Shown piece by piece: positions 53,464 to 62,322 of a stretch of DNA of 64,000 bases. Location: positions 114,564 through 178,563 of the forward strand of contig JACKAU010000017.1 of the NCBI GenBank assembly GCA_020634855.1. The letters are read 5' to 3'. The stretch is from Anaerolineales bacterium. GTDB taxonomy: Bacteria; Chloroflexota; Anaerolineae; 4572-78; J111. The stretch's first letter is position 1, and each line of letters begins with the position of its first letter. The notes under the pieces are model-generated. The model was not told the origin of the DNA. It saw only the letters and a list, made by a program, of their open reading frames with translations, and did no database searches. Position numbers and translations under genes: made by a program.

Positions 53464-54956
53464 ATAAACCGCGTGTTTTTATTACGGAAGACGAACGGTT
53501 GGTCGCGATTAGCCTGCAATGGAAATTGAACAGCTTAGGTTATGACGTCGTGGGTATTGCTTCTTCCGGCCAGGAAACCATCGAAAAGATTATTGAAACC
53601 CATCCGGATTTGATCTTGATGGATATAAAACTCAAAGGCAGCCTCGATGGTATTGAGACGGCAGACCAACTGCGGTCCAAGTTTGATATCCCTATCATCT
53701 ACTTAACGGCCTATGATGATGACGCCACCCTCCAGCGGGCCAAAATCACCGAACCCTTTGGTTACTTACTCAAGCCTTATCAGGCCAGAGATTTACGAAC
53801 TACCATTGAAATGGCGCTTTATAAGCATACTATCGACCGGGAACTGAAGGCCAAAGAACAATGGTCTCAGGCCACACTCAGCAGCATCGGCGAAGGGGTT
53901 GTGACCACCGATATTCACGGCAAGGTCACATTCATGAATTCCGTGGCCGAGCAACTAACGCAATGGTTGCAGACCGAGGCGGTTGGGCGCGAAATATCGA
54001 AGGTCTTAAATCTGGTCAACGTTAAATCCGGGCAAACCATTGCCAATCCCATTATGACAGCAATGGCTACCAAACAGGTGGTCAATCAGGCTGAAGACAC
54101 CATGCTTATTGCCAAAGATGGCCGCACGATTCCCATTGATAACAGCGGCGCGCCCATCATAGACGACCAGGGCCAGGTCAACGGCGGCGTCCTTGTTTTT
54201 CGAGATGTAACGGAACGTCGGGAATTAGAAGAGCAACTCCATCAATCAAAAAAATTAGAAGCGTTAGGCCAATTAGCCGCCGGAGTGGCCCATCATTTTA
54301 ATAATTTGCTCACATCAATCATTGGCTATGCCACTTTTGCCAAAGACACCTTGCCAAAAGACCAACTGGCCGCTAATGATTTAGAGCGCGTTTTAGAAGC
54401 CAGTGGCAAGGCCGCCACTCTAACCCATCAACTCCTGGCTTTCGCCCGCCAGGAGCAGATCCAACCGCACCTAACCGACTTTAACTTATTAGTAAAAAAA
54501 ATTTGGGATAATTTGATTGACTCGATTCAGGCATCGATTTCATGCCGAGTGGTCTTCGCGCCCGATGTGGGAGCGGTGAAACTCGATACCAGCCAATTTG
54601 AGCAGTTGCTAACCCATCTAGTCGATAATGCCTGCGATGCGATGCCTACCGGGGGTCAATTAATAGTTGAAACGCAGAAAGCATGGATCCAAGAGGCTTA
54701 TTGCGATCAGATTATCGACATCCCACCGGGTGAGTATGCCTTATTGATCGTAACCGATACCGGCCTCGGCATGACCGACGAAGTAAAGGCTCATCTATTT
54801 GAGCCTTTTTTTACCACAAAACCCGTCGGTCAGGGCACAGGTTTAGGTTTAGCCACCTGTTTAGGTATTGTCAAGCAGCACCACGGCCACATCTTTCTGC
54901 AAAGCAGCCCCAAAGAGGGGACATGCGTTAAAGTTTTCTTCCCCGCCCAACCCTGA
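53460..54956 (+). CDS. Receiver-PAS-histidine kinase
   Basis: A 498-aa soluble hybrid. An N-terminal receiver (about 4-117) has D55 in LMDIKLKG; a PAS domain (about 140-255) follows, then HisKA with H278 in GVAHHFNNLL and HATPase_c ending GQGTGLGLATCLGI. The GTG start overlaps the upstream kinase stop by 4 nt. The layout suggests the upstream kinase phosphorylates this receiver, which then tunes the second kinase: an in-series phosphorelay. Confidence 0.94.
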   Translation: MNKPRVFITEDERLVAISLQWKLNSLGYDVVGIASSGQETIEKIIETHPDLILMDIKLKGSLDGIETADQLRSKFDIPIIYLTAYDDDATLQRAKITEPFGYLLKPYQARDLRTTIEMALYKHTIDRELKAKEQWSQATLSSIGEGVVTTDIHGKVTFMNSVAEQLTQWLQTEAVGREISKVLNLVNVKSGQTIANPIMTAMATKQVVNQAEDTMLIAKDGRTIPIDNSGAPIIDDQGQVNGGVLVFRDVTERRELEEQLHQSKKLEALGQLAAGVAHHFNNLLTSIIGYATFAKDTLPKDQLAANDLERVLEASGKAATLTHQLLAFARQEQIQPHLTDFNLLVKKIWDNLIDSIQASISCRVVFAPDVGAVKLDTSQFEQLLTHLVDNACDAMPTGGQLIVETQKAWIQEAYCDQIIDIPPGEYALLIVTDTGLGMTDEVKAHLFEPFFTTKPVGQGTGLGLATCLGIVKQHHGHIFLQSSPKEGTCVKVFFPAQP

Positions 54957-54989
54957 CCCATTTAATGTTATTCATCTTGCTGGCTTTTG

Positions 54990-55161
54990 TATCACGCCGT
55001 TTGACCAACTGAGCCACGGCGATTCCTCGCGCAGCACCAACGGCGCCGGCCTGGACCTGGCTATCGCTATGAACGTGGCCCGTAGCCACGGCGGCGCCAT
55101 CAAGGTCAATAGCGAGACAGGCCAAGGTACGGCGGATACGGTTCAGTTGGCCGCCAGCTAG
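54990..55161 (+). pseudogene. Remnant of histidine kinase C-terminus
   Basis: The frame reads PFDQLSHGDSSRS, NGAGLDLAIA, NVARSHGGAIKVNSETGQGT and TVQLAAS. This is the G1/G2 end of a HATPase_c domain (usual text FDRFYRGDSSRS..GAGLGLAIAKNV..). There is no upstream kinase body in frame; the neighbour kinase ends at 54956 with its own complete domain. So it is a truncated, mutated leftover of another kinase, with D for G in the G2 box. Confidence 0.65.
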
Positions 55162-55168
55162 AAAGCGA

Positions 55169-55594
55169 TTATGCCGCAATATTTTTTTGGGCAACGATAT
55201 GGGTTGGGGTAACGCGCACCAGCAGTTCGCCTTTAACGCCGTTACGCCGGCCATAGGCTTCGGCCAAATCCGGCCCCATATAGCGACCGGCAATCCGGGT
55301 GGCCCAATGCTGCAACTCTTCCAAATTCTCGCTAATGGTTACCTCGCCTTCGAGGATCACATAGGCAAACGGCGGCACCTCATCATCGATGCACAAACAG
55401 ACCCGCCCGTCGCGAGTGATATTGGCCGCCTTGATCGACTCGTGCCAGGTGGTGAAGATTATCTCGTCACCGTCCACATCAAACCAGATCGGCGCCACGT
55501 GCGGCCGGCCATCCTCGCGTACTGTGGCAATTTTGGCCGTACGCGGCACTTCCAACAGAAACTCTTTAACCTCTGCTTGGGTCATTTTCTCCAT
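55169..55594 (-). CDS. PPOX-class flavin/F420-dependent oxidoreductase
   Basis: A 141-aa split-barrel protein of the pyridoxamine-oxidase-like group, with VPRTAKIATVREDGRPHVAPIWFDVDGDEIIFTTW in pieces, and DDEVPPFAYVILEGEVTI. Such proteins use F420 or FMN to reduce small molecules, or bind heme. The start at 55594 follows AAAGGAG. The dispersed GGAGC repeat lies 27 bp upstream. The cofactor is not fixed by sequence. Confidence 0.88.
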   Translation of the reverse strand: MEKMTQAEVKEFLLEVPRTAKIATVREDGRPHVAPIWFDVDGDEIIFTTWHESIKAANITRDGRVCLCIDDEVPPFAYVILEGEVTISENLEELQHWATRIAGRYMGPDLAEAYGRRNGVKGELLVRVTPTHIVAQKNIAA

Positions 55595-55620
55595 AATCAA
55601 TCTCCTTTGATAATAAAACT

Positions 55621-55669
55621 GGAGCGACAAAGCTGGCTTTGCCAGACCAAGGCCGAGCTTTGATGCTCC
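55621..55669. repeat. Dispersed GGAGC repeat, copy 3
   Basis: GGAGCGACAAAGCTGGC...CAAGGCCGAGCTTTGATGCTCC, then TACTTTCAAGG. It matches 40816-40863 and 47273-47326. At 55775-55812 there are also AAACTC/CACAAACTC words, a possible half arm. Confidence 0.8.
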
Positions 55670-55888
55670 AAATCTGTACTTTCAAGGGGGCCTATGGCGG
55701 CTTAAAGCATATTTCTAGGGGAGTTCGGCCTCCACCGTGGCCAAACAAAACCGCAGTAAAGAATACTCACTTGCTAAACTCCACAAACTCTATAAACGCC
55801 ACAAACTCCCTGACCGTCTCCATTCTAAATTCGGGTAAGCTTTGAGGCAAATAACACCGCTTGATTACGAGGGGATACCGTTTGGTTC

Positions 55889-58096
55889 TTAGTCACTGTT
55901 CGTAATCAACTGGCCGGCCAGGTCATCGATGTAGATCGTCCCCTGTCCTTGAAAGGCGTCGTTGCCGTCATCTAAAGCCAGGGCTAGAAAGCGGATGGGG
56001 TAATCGATAACGCCGTTATCGGGGCCATCGATGGGGCCGCTGGGCCAGGGTTGGGCCGGATCGAGATAGGCCGTCATCTGCTGCCAGCCGGTGTGGCTCA
56101 CCGGTCCAAAGGTCATAGCCCAGGTTTGACCGGCGCTGTCTTCGATCCAGGCGTTGAGGAAATGGCCGGCGCCGTCACCGTAAACCCAGGCCGTCAGAGC
56201 GGTCGGCTCACCGGCCAGGGCGCGGCTCTGCAAGAAGACCACAAAATCATTGCCGGCTGAGGCAAAATCATAATCCAGTTGGCCGGCATAATCGCCGCTG
56301 TGGCTCTGGCTGGTCGAGCTTGAGAAGTCGCCATTGGCTTGATCGCCCCGCCGCCAGACGCCGCCACTTTCAAAATCCTGAAAAACGCCGGGAGAGGTCG
56401 GGCCGGCCGAATTTCGGGCGGGTTGAGCGACCGGCGGGCTGTCGGTCGCGGCTGCGGTTGGTTCCGAGGTGGGGCTGGGCGGCGGGGTGGCGGTGGCCGT
56501 TGGAGGCGGTGGGGTAGCGGTGGCCGTTGGGGACGGCGTGGCAGTGGCGATTGCGGTGGCTGTTGGCGGCGGCGTGGCGGTGGGCGCTTGGCGGGGGTAG
56601 GGGTCGCCGGCGTCGAGCAGCCCGTCGCCGTCGGTATCGCCGCTGAGTGGATCCAATCCCTGGTGTATCTCTAGCCCGTCGGGCAGGCTGTCGCCATCGC
56701 TATCTTCCTGAAGCGGATTGGTCTTAAATTGATGAATCTCTTCAAAATCGTTGATGTCGTCCCGGTCCGTGTCGCGTTGATCGGGCGCGGTGCCGAGCGT
56801 CTGCTCTTCACCGTTGGTCAGGCCGTCCCGGTCATCGTCTTGAGCCGGCCACGCCGCCGTGGCGGTAGCCCCGGTATCGACCGGCGCAATGACCGCAGTC
56901 GTTGGTTCCGGCGGCTGAGTCGCGGTCGCCGGACGCTGCGCCATCGCGTCGGGGTCAGCCGCGCTGTTGAGCCAGAAAAAGCCCAGTCCGGCCACAGCCG
57001 CCACCACCACCAGCCCCAGGCCGGCCATCAGTAGCGGCGACTTCGCTCGAACCGGCGTCGGCGCGACCGGTTCCGAGGCCGGCGGCAGCGTGACCGGTTC
57101 CGAGGCCGGCGGCGGCAGCGCCGGTTCATTGGCGACCGGCTCCGGCGCTGGGGTTAGCCCCACCGGGGTAAAACTGCCGATCTGAGGATCGAGTTCGTCA
57201 TCGATTTGGGGCGGCGGGGCAATCGGTTTAAGCGGATTTTTGTTGAGGGTATCGCCCGGTTGCAAGCCAACCGCGTCCCGCAGCGCTTGGGCCAACTCAC
57301 CGGCGCTTTGGTACCGGTCATCCGGGGACTTTTGCAGGGCTTTGACAATGACATCTTCGACCGGCCGCGGGAGGGTGGCATTGATCAGGCGGGGCGGCGG
57401 CAGCGGTTGGCCCACGTGCTGCATCAGCACCCCCACCGGCGTGGGCGCTTCGAACGGGACTTTGCCCGTAACCAGCTCGTAAAGAATAACGCCGAGGGTG
57501 TAAATATCGCTGCGGCCATCGACCTTGGCCCCCCGGCTCTGCTCCGGCGACATATAGGCCGGGGTGCCGAGCATCGCTCCGGTGGCGGTGTATCGGGTGC
57601 CGTCCAGCAGCCGGGTAATGCCAAAATCGGTTAGCAGCACCTGGCCGTTCTCATTGATCATAATGTTGCCCGGTTTAAGATCGCGGTGGACCATCCGGTG
57701 CCGGTGAGCGTAGTCGATAGCGCTGCCCAGGGCTAGAAAGATACGGCTTATGGCTTTGAGGGAGAAGCTCCGCCCCTGCTGGCGGAGCGCCTTGAATTCA
57801 TCTTTGAGGCTGGGGCCGTTGATGAACTGCATCACCATAAAATAGATACCGGCTACCTGGTCAAAGTCTAAAATTTGAACCACGTTGGGGTGCGCCAGCC
57901 GTCCGGCGGTTGAGGCTTCGCGCTGGAAGCGCCGGACAAATTCCGGGTCCTGGCCCAGATGCTCGTGCATGACTTTGATCGCCACAAAACGATCCAGGCC
58001 GGGCTGGTAGGCTTTGTACACCTCGGCCATCCCCCCGCTGCCCAGTTTGCCCACTAGGCGATACTTGCCTAACGTTTTGCCGATAAGATTGTTCAT
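55889..58096 (-). CDS. Ser/Thr kinase with external TSP3-type repeats
   Basis: A 735-aa anchored PknB-like kinase. The catalytic domain (about 12-270) has GKLGSGGMAEVYKAY, the VAIK lysine (about K41), HRDLKPGNIM and LTDFGITRL. A Pro-rich juxtamembrane part (about 295-355) precedes one membrane helix (about 356-378). The extracellular part has acidic calcium-type repeats (about 415-505, DDDRDGLTNGEE, DTDRDDINDFEE, DSDGDSLPDGLE, DTDGDGLLDAGD), a Thr/Pro linker and a C-terminal beta-sandwich (about 575-735, FQDFESGGVWRR, ending in FLALALDDG.DAFQGQGTIYIDD pieces). It probably senses a wall or carbohydrate signal. Confidence 0.93.
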   Translation of the reverse strand: MNNLIGKTLGKYRLVGKLGSGGMAEVYKAYQPGLDRFVAIKVMHEHLGQDPEFVRRFQREASTAGRLAHPNVVQILDFDQVAGIYFMVMQFINGPSLKDEFKALRQQGRSFSLKAISRIFLALGSAIDYAHRHRMVHRDLKPGNIMINENGQVLLTDFGITRLLDGTRYTATGAMLGTPAYMSPEQSRGAKVDGRSDIYTLGVILYELVTGKVPFEAPTPVGVLMQHVGQPLPPPRLINATLPRPVEDVIVKALQKSPDDRYQSAGELAQALRDAVGLQPGDTLNKNPLKPIAPPPQIDDELDPQIGSFTPVGLTPAPEPVANEPALPPPASEPVTLPPASEPVAPTPVRAKSPLLMAGLGLVVVAAVAGLGFFWLNSAADPDAMAQRPATATQPPEPTTAVIAPVDTGATATAAWPAQDDDRDGLTNGEEQTLGTAPDQRDTDRDDINDFEEIHQFKTNPLQEDSDGDSLPDGLEIHQGLDPLSGDTDGDGLLDAGDPYPRQAPTATPPPTATAIATATPSPTATATPPPPTATATPPPSPTSEPTAAATDSPPVAQPARNSAGPTSPGVFQDFESGGVWRRGDQANGDFSSSTSQSHSGDYAGQLDYDFASAGNDFVVFLQSRALAGEPTALTAWVYGDGAGHFLNAWIEDSAGQTWAMTFGPVSHTGWQQMTAYLDPAQPWPSGPIDGPDNGVIDYPIRFLALALDDGNDAFQGQGTIYIDDLAGQLITNSD

Positions 58097-58379
58097 GGTG
58101 CAGTTACCCTAGCTTTCCAACCGGGCGCTTATTCCCCAGCGCTGCCGCAGGTCAATGCCACATTGCATCGATGAGACTGTATTTTAGTATCCCTGATAAA
58201 AGAACCGTGTTGAAAACACGTTAAGGGGAACCAATTAACCTGTTTCAACCGGTTTTCTTTAGCAGCGACCGAATTCATTCGGTTGCGATAGGCTAAACCC
58301 AATGTACCGGAATCATGTTAGGAGGGTATATAAACTTTATTAGAATTTGGATAAGATGCGAAGGAAGTGCCCCCGGATA
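58097..58379. other. Intergenic gap, no gene seen
   Basis: 283 bp between the kinase start and the end of the hydrolase gene, both on the minus strand. No hairpin or operator could be supported. Confidence 0.35.
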
Positions 58380-59234
58380 TTAATCCGGCGCGATTCCCGC
58401 CTCAAAATAATCATACACCCGCTTCGACAGCCGGGCGACCAGTAACGCCGCCTCATTGTCGGGGTCGGGTCGGAGATCGGTGCAGGCGCAGGTGAAGATG
58501 ACCAGGCCGTAGGTGTAGTTGGGGGTGGTCATCAGGGCCGCGTCGTTGACCACGCCGCGCAGCATGCCGACCTTGTTGGCGATGGTCAGCGGCTGGGGCA
58601 GCCCGTACTCGACGGCGAAGGGGTGGTAAGGCAAATAGCGCGGAATATAGGTCATAAACTGCTGGCGACCCATCAGCTCGAGCGCCGCCCGGCTGATGGC
58701 GGGATTGACCACCTGCCCCTGAGCTAGCGCCAGCAGCAGGTGGAGGAAATCGGCCGGGGAGCCGGTATTATCGACGGGCGAGTCGAAAACGAAGGGCCGG
58801 CCCATTACCGTCCGGGTCATACCCAGATCGCGCAGCCGGGCGTTGATCCGCGTCAGCCCGCCCACGGTGTCGAGCAGCAAGTTCGAGGCGGTGTTATCGC
58901 TGATCGTGATCGACAGCGTCGCCAAATCGTGCAAAGTAAGCTGCGCCCCCGGCTGTAAATCTTTGAGGACGCCGGAACCCTCGACCATGGTCTCCGCTTG
59001 GAGGGTGATCGGCGTGGCCGGCCGCAGTTCACCGGCGGCCACCTGAGCCAGATATTCGACCAGCACCACCAACTTGATGACGCTGGCCGTGGGGAAGATG
59101 TCGTCCGCGTTAAAGAGAACCGCCTCGGCGGCATCCACCCGCCGGGCGGCCAGCCCCACCTGGCCGCTAAAGCCGTCGGCCTCGCCGCGAATGTCGTCGA
59201 GCAATAGGGTCAGCGGATTAGGGGTGTTTGGCAT
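58380..59234 (-). CDS. Serine hydrolase of beta-lactamase fold
   Basis: A 284-aa class A beta-lactamase-like hydrolase. SxxK is S51-V-I-K54, SDN is S112-D113-N114, and a KVG near residue 236 stands for KTG. No omega-loop Glu equivalent to E166 is obvious, so it may be a penicillin-binding or esterase-like relative rather than a drug-destroying enzyme. No signal peptide from the ATG at 59234, which follows TTGGAG; so it may be cytosolic. Divergent from a 57-aa gene that shares its start region. Confidence 0.88.
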   Translation of the reverse strand: MPNTPNPLTLLLDDIRGEADGFSGQVGLAARRVDAAEAVLFNADDIFPTASVIKLVVLVEYLAQVAAGELRPATPITLQAETMVEGSGVLKDLQPGAQLTLHDLATLSITISDNTASNLLLDTVGGLTRINARLRDLGMTRTVMGRPFVFDSPVDNTGSPADFLHLLLALAQGQVVNPAISRAALELMGRQQFMTYIPRYLPYHPFAVEYGLPQPLTIANKVGMLRGVVNDAALMTTPNYTYGLVIFTCACTDLRPDPDNEAALLVARLSKRVYDYFEAGIAPD

Positions 59235-59235
59235 A

Positions 59236-59409
59236 ATGCGCTCCAAGTCAATAACCTTTGAACTGATTACGCAAGTGATCAAGCTTTGGGAAACCGGCCA
59301 GATCACCGTCGAACAAGCGATTGGCAAAATATTGCTGTGGTTGCGAACCCATGACCGGCGGCTGACTAAGTTGGAAGCCCAGCACCCCAGTCCCAACCTT
59401 AGTCAATAG
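59236..59409 (+). CDS. Small 57-aa helical protein
   Basis: The ATG at 59236 is only 2 bp from the opposite-strand ATG of the hydrolase. A 57-aa product with LITQVIKLWETGQITVEQAIGKILLWLRTHDRRLTKLEAQ-type amphipathic helices (read in parts). GGGGTG lies about 10 nt upstream, inside the hydrolase gene. A strong terminator follows at 59428, supporting rightward transcription. Could be a SHOCT-like or coiled-coil adaptor. No family recognised. Confidence 0.6.
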   Translation: MRSKSITFELITQVIKLWETGQITVEQAIGKILLWLRTHDRRLTKLEAQHPSPNLSQ

Positions 59410-59427
59410 CTTCCCTAAGCAGTGAAT

Positions 59428-59467
59428 AAAAACCCGGCTTGCCGTCATTCTAGTGAGCCGGGTTTTT
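59428..59467 (+). terminator. Terminator after 57-aa gene
   Basis: AAAAACCCGGCT (59428-59439) pairs with AGCCGGGTTTTT (59456-59467), a 12-bp perfect stem with a T tract. It can serve both strands. Confidence 0.85.
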
Positions 59468-59661
59468 GTGCCGCCTAACGCTTAAGCTTAGCCGAAAACG
59501 GGTTGGCAAACCAACCACCAATCATTTGATGTTGGTGGCCTTAATCACTTTCGTTAAAAACCAAGATTAGGTTTTCGGCTATGGCGACTTGTTTGGGCGC
59601 AGGTTGGTCTTTAATAGGCAACTACCCCATAAATTATATAATCCAACTATTGGTTCAATTG

Positions 59662-60510
59662 TTAGTTCTTTGGCCCTTGCCCCACGATAACAATGTGACC
59701 TTCTCGCAAATAAAAATCAGGACTCTTTAGGATGTGACCAGGAGAATCAAAGTCTGCCAATTCGCGCCAGACCACCATATCTTGCTCTGGGAGGTCAACA
59801 CTTTCTGCCATTTTAGCATGGAACTTGAGTTTATTTCTGATATATCCCTGCTCAATTGGACGTAAGGGCGCTTGTCGTTCACTCAGATAGGTCTTAAAAC
59901 CTACATTGACAAGCCCAGCCTGTTTGAACCAAGTCGGTAATTGAATAGTCCTCACATTTCCTTGGACTTGAGGACGGTGATGCCGAACTGCATCAAATAA
60001 ACGCCAAATCATTGTGGGGTCAAAAGGATAGTATAAATTGGTCGTCAAGTCTAATTCCTTCACAGCTATCATCCCGTCCGGTCGTACAACCCGACGAAAC
60101 TCAGCCAGCATTTGGCTTAACTCATCATCTGTCAAGTATTGGGTAACATTAGCACACCAAATGGCATCAAAGGCATCATCTTCGTAAGGTAATGAGGTGA
60201 CATTGCCCACTTTGGTTTCCACAGGACAAGGAAATTGCTTATTTTCTACCAGGGTGTCAACTGCTTCTATATTCTCAGGTGCCATATCATAAGCACTGAT
60301 ATGACCGTTTGAACCCACCAATTCGGCCAGAATGGAGAGGAAACTCCCCCCACCACACCCTGCATCCAGTACTTTCCAGCCCGATTGGATGCCTACCGAG
60401 CGGATCATCGTTTCATATTCTGGTTTCATCGTTTCAAAATGGCTATCCAGATAAGAACTTTCGGACAATTCGTGCCCTGTTGATGTTTTGGTAGATTGGT
60501 GATCAGTCAT
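59662..60510 (-). CDS. Class I SAM-dependent methyltransferase
   Basis: A 282-aa methyltransferase with SAM motif I VLDAGCGGGSFL (about 47-58), AYDMAPENIEAV (motif II) and ALDAIWCANVTQYL-like motif III-IV text, then FRRVVRPDGMIAVKE. The ATG at 60510 is preferred (GGAG upstream; a TTG lies one codon earlier). The long C-terminal part (about 160-282) may hold the substrate site. The substrate is unknown. Solitary gene. Confidence 0.9.
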   Translation of the reverse strand: MTDHQSTKTSTGHELSESSYLDSHFETMKPEYETMIRSVGIQSGWKVLDAGCGGGSFLSILAELVGSNGHISAYDMAPENIEAVDTLVENKQFPCPVETKVGNVTSLPYEDDAFDAIWCANVTQYLTDDELSQMLAEFRRVVRPDGMIAVKELDLTTNLYYPFDPTMIWRLFDAVRHHRPQVQGNVRTIQLPTWFKQAGLVNVGFKTYLSERQAPLRPIEQGYIRNKLKFHAKMAESVDLPEQDMVVWRELADFDSPGHILKSPDFYLREGHIVIVGQGPKN

Positions 60511-60713
60511 CAATATCTCCTTTCACTATCAATTACACTTGATTGGTCTATATTACAACTCAATCGATTAGCGCCCCAACCATGATTAGATTAACTTACC
60601 TAACCGATTTTATTAGCCATCAAATCTAATTCTTCCAACACTTCTATGAGCCTATTATGACACAAACCACAGCCATAATCAATAGGACGACAAAGCCCAT
60701 AGGCAAACCTGGG

Positions 60714-60747
60714 GAATGAAGAATGGAGAATGAAGAATGAAGAACGG
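60714..60747. repeat. GAATGAAG word repeat
   Basis: GAATGAAGAATGGAGAATGA and onward: three or four GAATGAAG/GAATGGAG words in tandem, without an inverted partner nearby. It looks like a single arm of the inverted repeats. Confidence 0.7.
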
Positions 60748-60888
60748 ATCGATTCGGCCCGTACTTACAGATAGTTGGTGCAGGTGGCGGCAGACCGGTG
60801 AGAGAATGATCGGTGGGGGTTTGTCCCTCGAACCCAACCGGCGATGCCGGTCAGGGATTGCTCTCGACTCCTTACTGGAGTCGGACCC

Positions 60889-61034
60889 GATCATCGCCCT
60901 TGATCGGGTGTGATCATCGCCCTTGATCGGGTGTGATCATCGCCCTTGATCGGGTGTGATCATCGCCCTTGATCGGGTGTGATCATCGCCCTTGATCGGG
61001 TATGATCATCGCCCTTGATCGGACCCGATCATCG
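60889..61034. repeat. Tandem array of a 23-bp unit, about 6.3 copies
   Basis: Units start at 60889, 60912, 60935, 60958, 60981 and 61004, with a partial unit at 61027. Each begins GATCATCGCCCTTGATCGG and ends GTGT, GTAT or ACCC. Each contains an inverted GATCA/TGATC pair. There are no spacers, so it is not CRISPR. The whole gap 60514-61318 has no gene. Confidence 0.9.
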
Positions 61035-61318
61035 ACTGGTAACCTTAAATTCTCATTTATCGTATAAAAATCGGGGATTGGGCGACCGGCGTTTTGACCC
61101 AATAGCGAGAGCCAAAGGGTGGACAGCGAAAGGCTGACCCCAATTAAGGGCTGAACACCCGTCCGGTCTTAAGTTTTCCAACTATTTTATTACATAATCT
61201 CAACAATAATAGCATAAAGTTATAACAGACAACCGACCGTTTTTGGCTATACTACGATCATCTCAAATAACTGCACAGCCTCGAAAAAATCGAATTCATC
61301 ATTTAGGAGCTAGAAACC

Positions 61319-62038
61319 ATGAGTGCCTCATACAAGATCTACAAAACCGGTTATAGCAACGGCGACAAGAAATATCACGCCAAGGTGCAGCACCATCAGG
61401 TCGTAACCGACGATGATATCCTCGATATGATGATGGTCAACGGGTCGCCCTTCACTCGGTCCGATACTGAGGCGGTTATCAACAGATATCACAATGCCAT
61501 CAATTATGCCGCCAGCAACGGCGCCCAGGTGGTCACCCGCAGCGCCCGCTACGGCTTCACCATCAAAGGGGTCTTCAATGGCCCGCAAGATCAATTTGAT
61601 CGCAGCCGCCATCAAATTGTGGCCAATGTTCAGCCGGGTAGCGAGTTCAAAGAAATCGTTGAAAGCGGCGTGACGGTGGAAAAGGAAGCTAACCACAAAA
61701 AACAGCCGGAGCTGGACGTCTATATCAATCTCTACCACGGCTCGCCCGATACCGAGCTGTCACCCGGCCACAACGCCCGCATTTTGGGCAACCGCCTCCG
61801 CTTCGACCTGGCCGACCCGGAGCAAGGGCTGTTCATTGTGCCGGTCGATGCCGCCGGACTGCTCAACCCTGGTGAAGCGATAAAGGTCGAAGAGTTCACC
61901 CGCGTCACCCCCAAAGAGATCACCTTTCGGACGCCCGACACCCTAAGCCCCGGCCTCTACAAGCTGGAAGTACGGGCCAAATACGGCAAAAGCGGCCTAC
62001 GCATCGGCGAGTTGGAAGACGTGCTCACGGTCATATAA
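61319..62038 (+). CDS. HU-like DNA-binding / DUF4469 protein
   Basis: A 239-aa protein. The N-terminal half (about 1-120) has an HU-type layout (YHAKVQHHQVVTDDDILDMM, SDTEAVINRYHNAINYAASNG, GFTIKGVF...). The C-terminal half (about 135-239) is a DUF4469-like immunoglobulin-fold domain (FIVPVDAAGLLNPGEAIKVEEFTRVTPKEITFRTP in pieces, SPGLYKLEVRAKYG). Some relatives lie in Chloroflexota and Bacteroidota as nucleoid-associated proteins. The start follows AGGAG, and a strong terminator follows. It stands alone after a long repeat-rich gap. Confidence 0.85.
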   Translation: MSASYKIYKTGYSNGDKKYHAKVQHHQVVTDDDILDMMMVNGSPFTRSDTEAVINRYHNAINYAASNGAQVVTRSARYGFTIKGVFNGPQDQFDRSRHQIVANVQPGSEFKEIVESGVTVEKEANHKKQPELDVYINLYHGSPDTELSPGHNARILGNRLRFDLADPEQGLFIVPVDAAGLLNPGEAIKVEEFTRVTPKEITFRTPDTLSPGLYKLEVRAKYGKSGLRIGELEDVLTVI

Positions 62039-62066
62039 GGCCGCGGTTTCAACGGGCCAACTTAAT

Positions 62067-62100
62067 AACAGCCTCAGGCTATGTTGCCTGAGGCTGTTTT
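62067..62100 (+). terminator. Terminator after HU/DUF4469 gene
   Basis: AACAGCCTCAGGC (62067-62079) pairs with GCCTGAGGCTGTT (62086-62098), a 13-bp perfect stem with a 6-nt loop and T tract. Confidence 0.9.
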
Positions 62101-62143
62101 GGTTTAGGTCTGGCCGGTAGATAAATTTGCCGCAGTAGGGTAA

Positions 62144-62241
62144 AGACCTGACAGGTTTTCGCAAATTCAGGCCCATTGACGACAATTATTCGTTCGATAG
62201 TCATGTTTGCCGTAAGATTTCAGACAAAACCTGTCAGGTCT
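62144..62241. repeat. Inverted repeat AGACCTGACAGGTTTT
   Basis: AGACCTGACAGGTTTT (62144-62159) and AAAACCTGTCAGGTCT (62226-62241) are perfect 16-bp arms around 66 bp. AAATTTGCC flanks both sides. It lies between the terminator of the HU gene and the riboswitch. Confidence 0.85.
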
Positions 62242-62322
62242 GATCATACTGAGAATTGCTAAATTTGCCAAATTCGGTTAGCGGGACTAATATAGGCTGT
62301 ATAAGTAGAATATCATCAGTTT

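Noticed and set aside
58380..59234. Acquired beta-lactamase resistance gene
   Set aside because: No signal peptide, no clear omega-loop Glu and KVG instead of KTG; fold similarity alone does not show beta-lactam hydrolysis.
60679..60894. Minus-strand 71-codon frame
   Set aside because: It is made mostly of the GAATGAAG repeat and the start of the tandem array.
60889..61034. CRISPR array
   Set aside because: Units are directly adjacent with no spacers and no cas genes are nearby.
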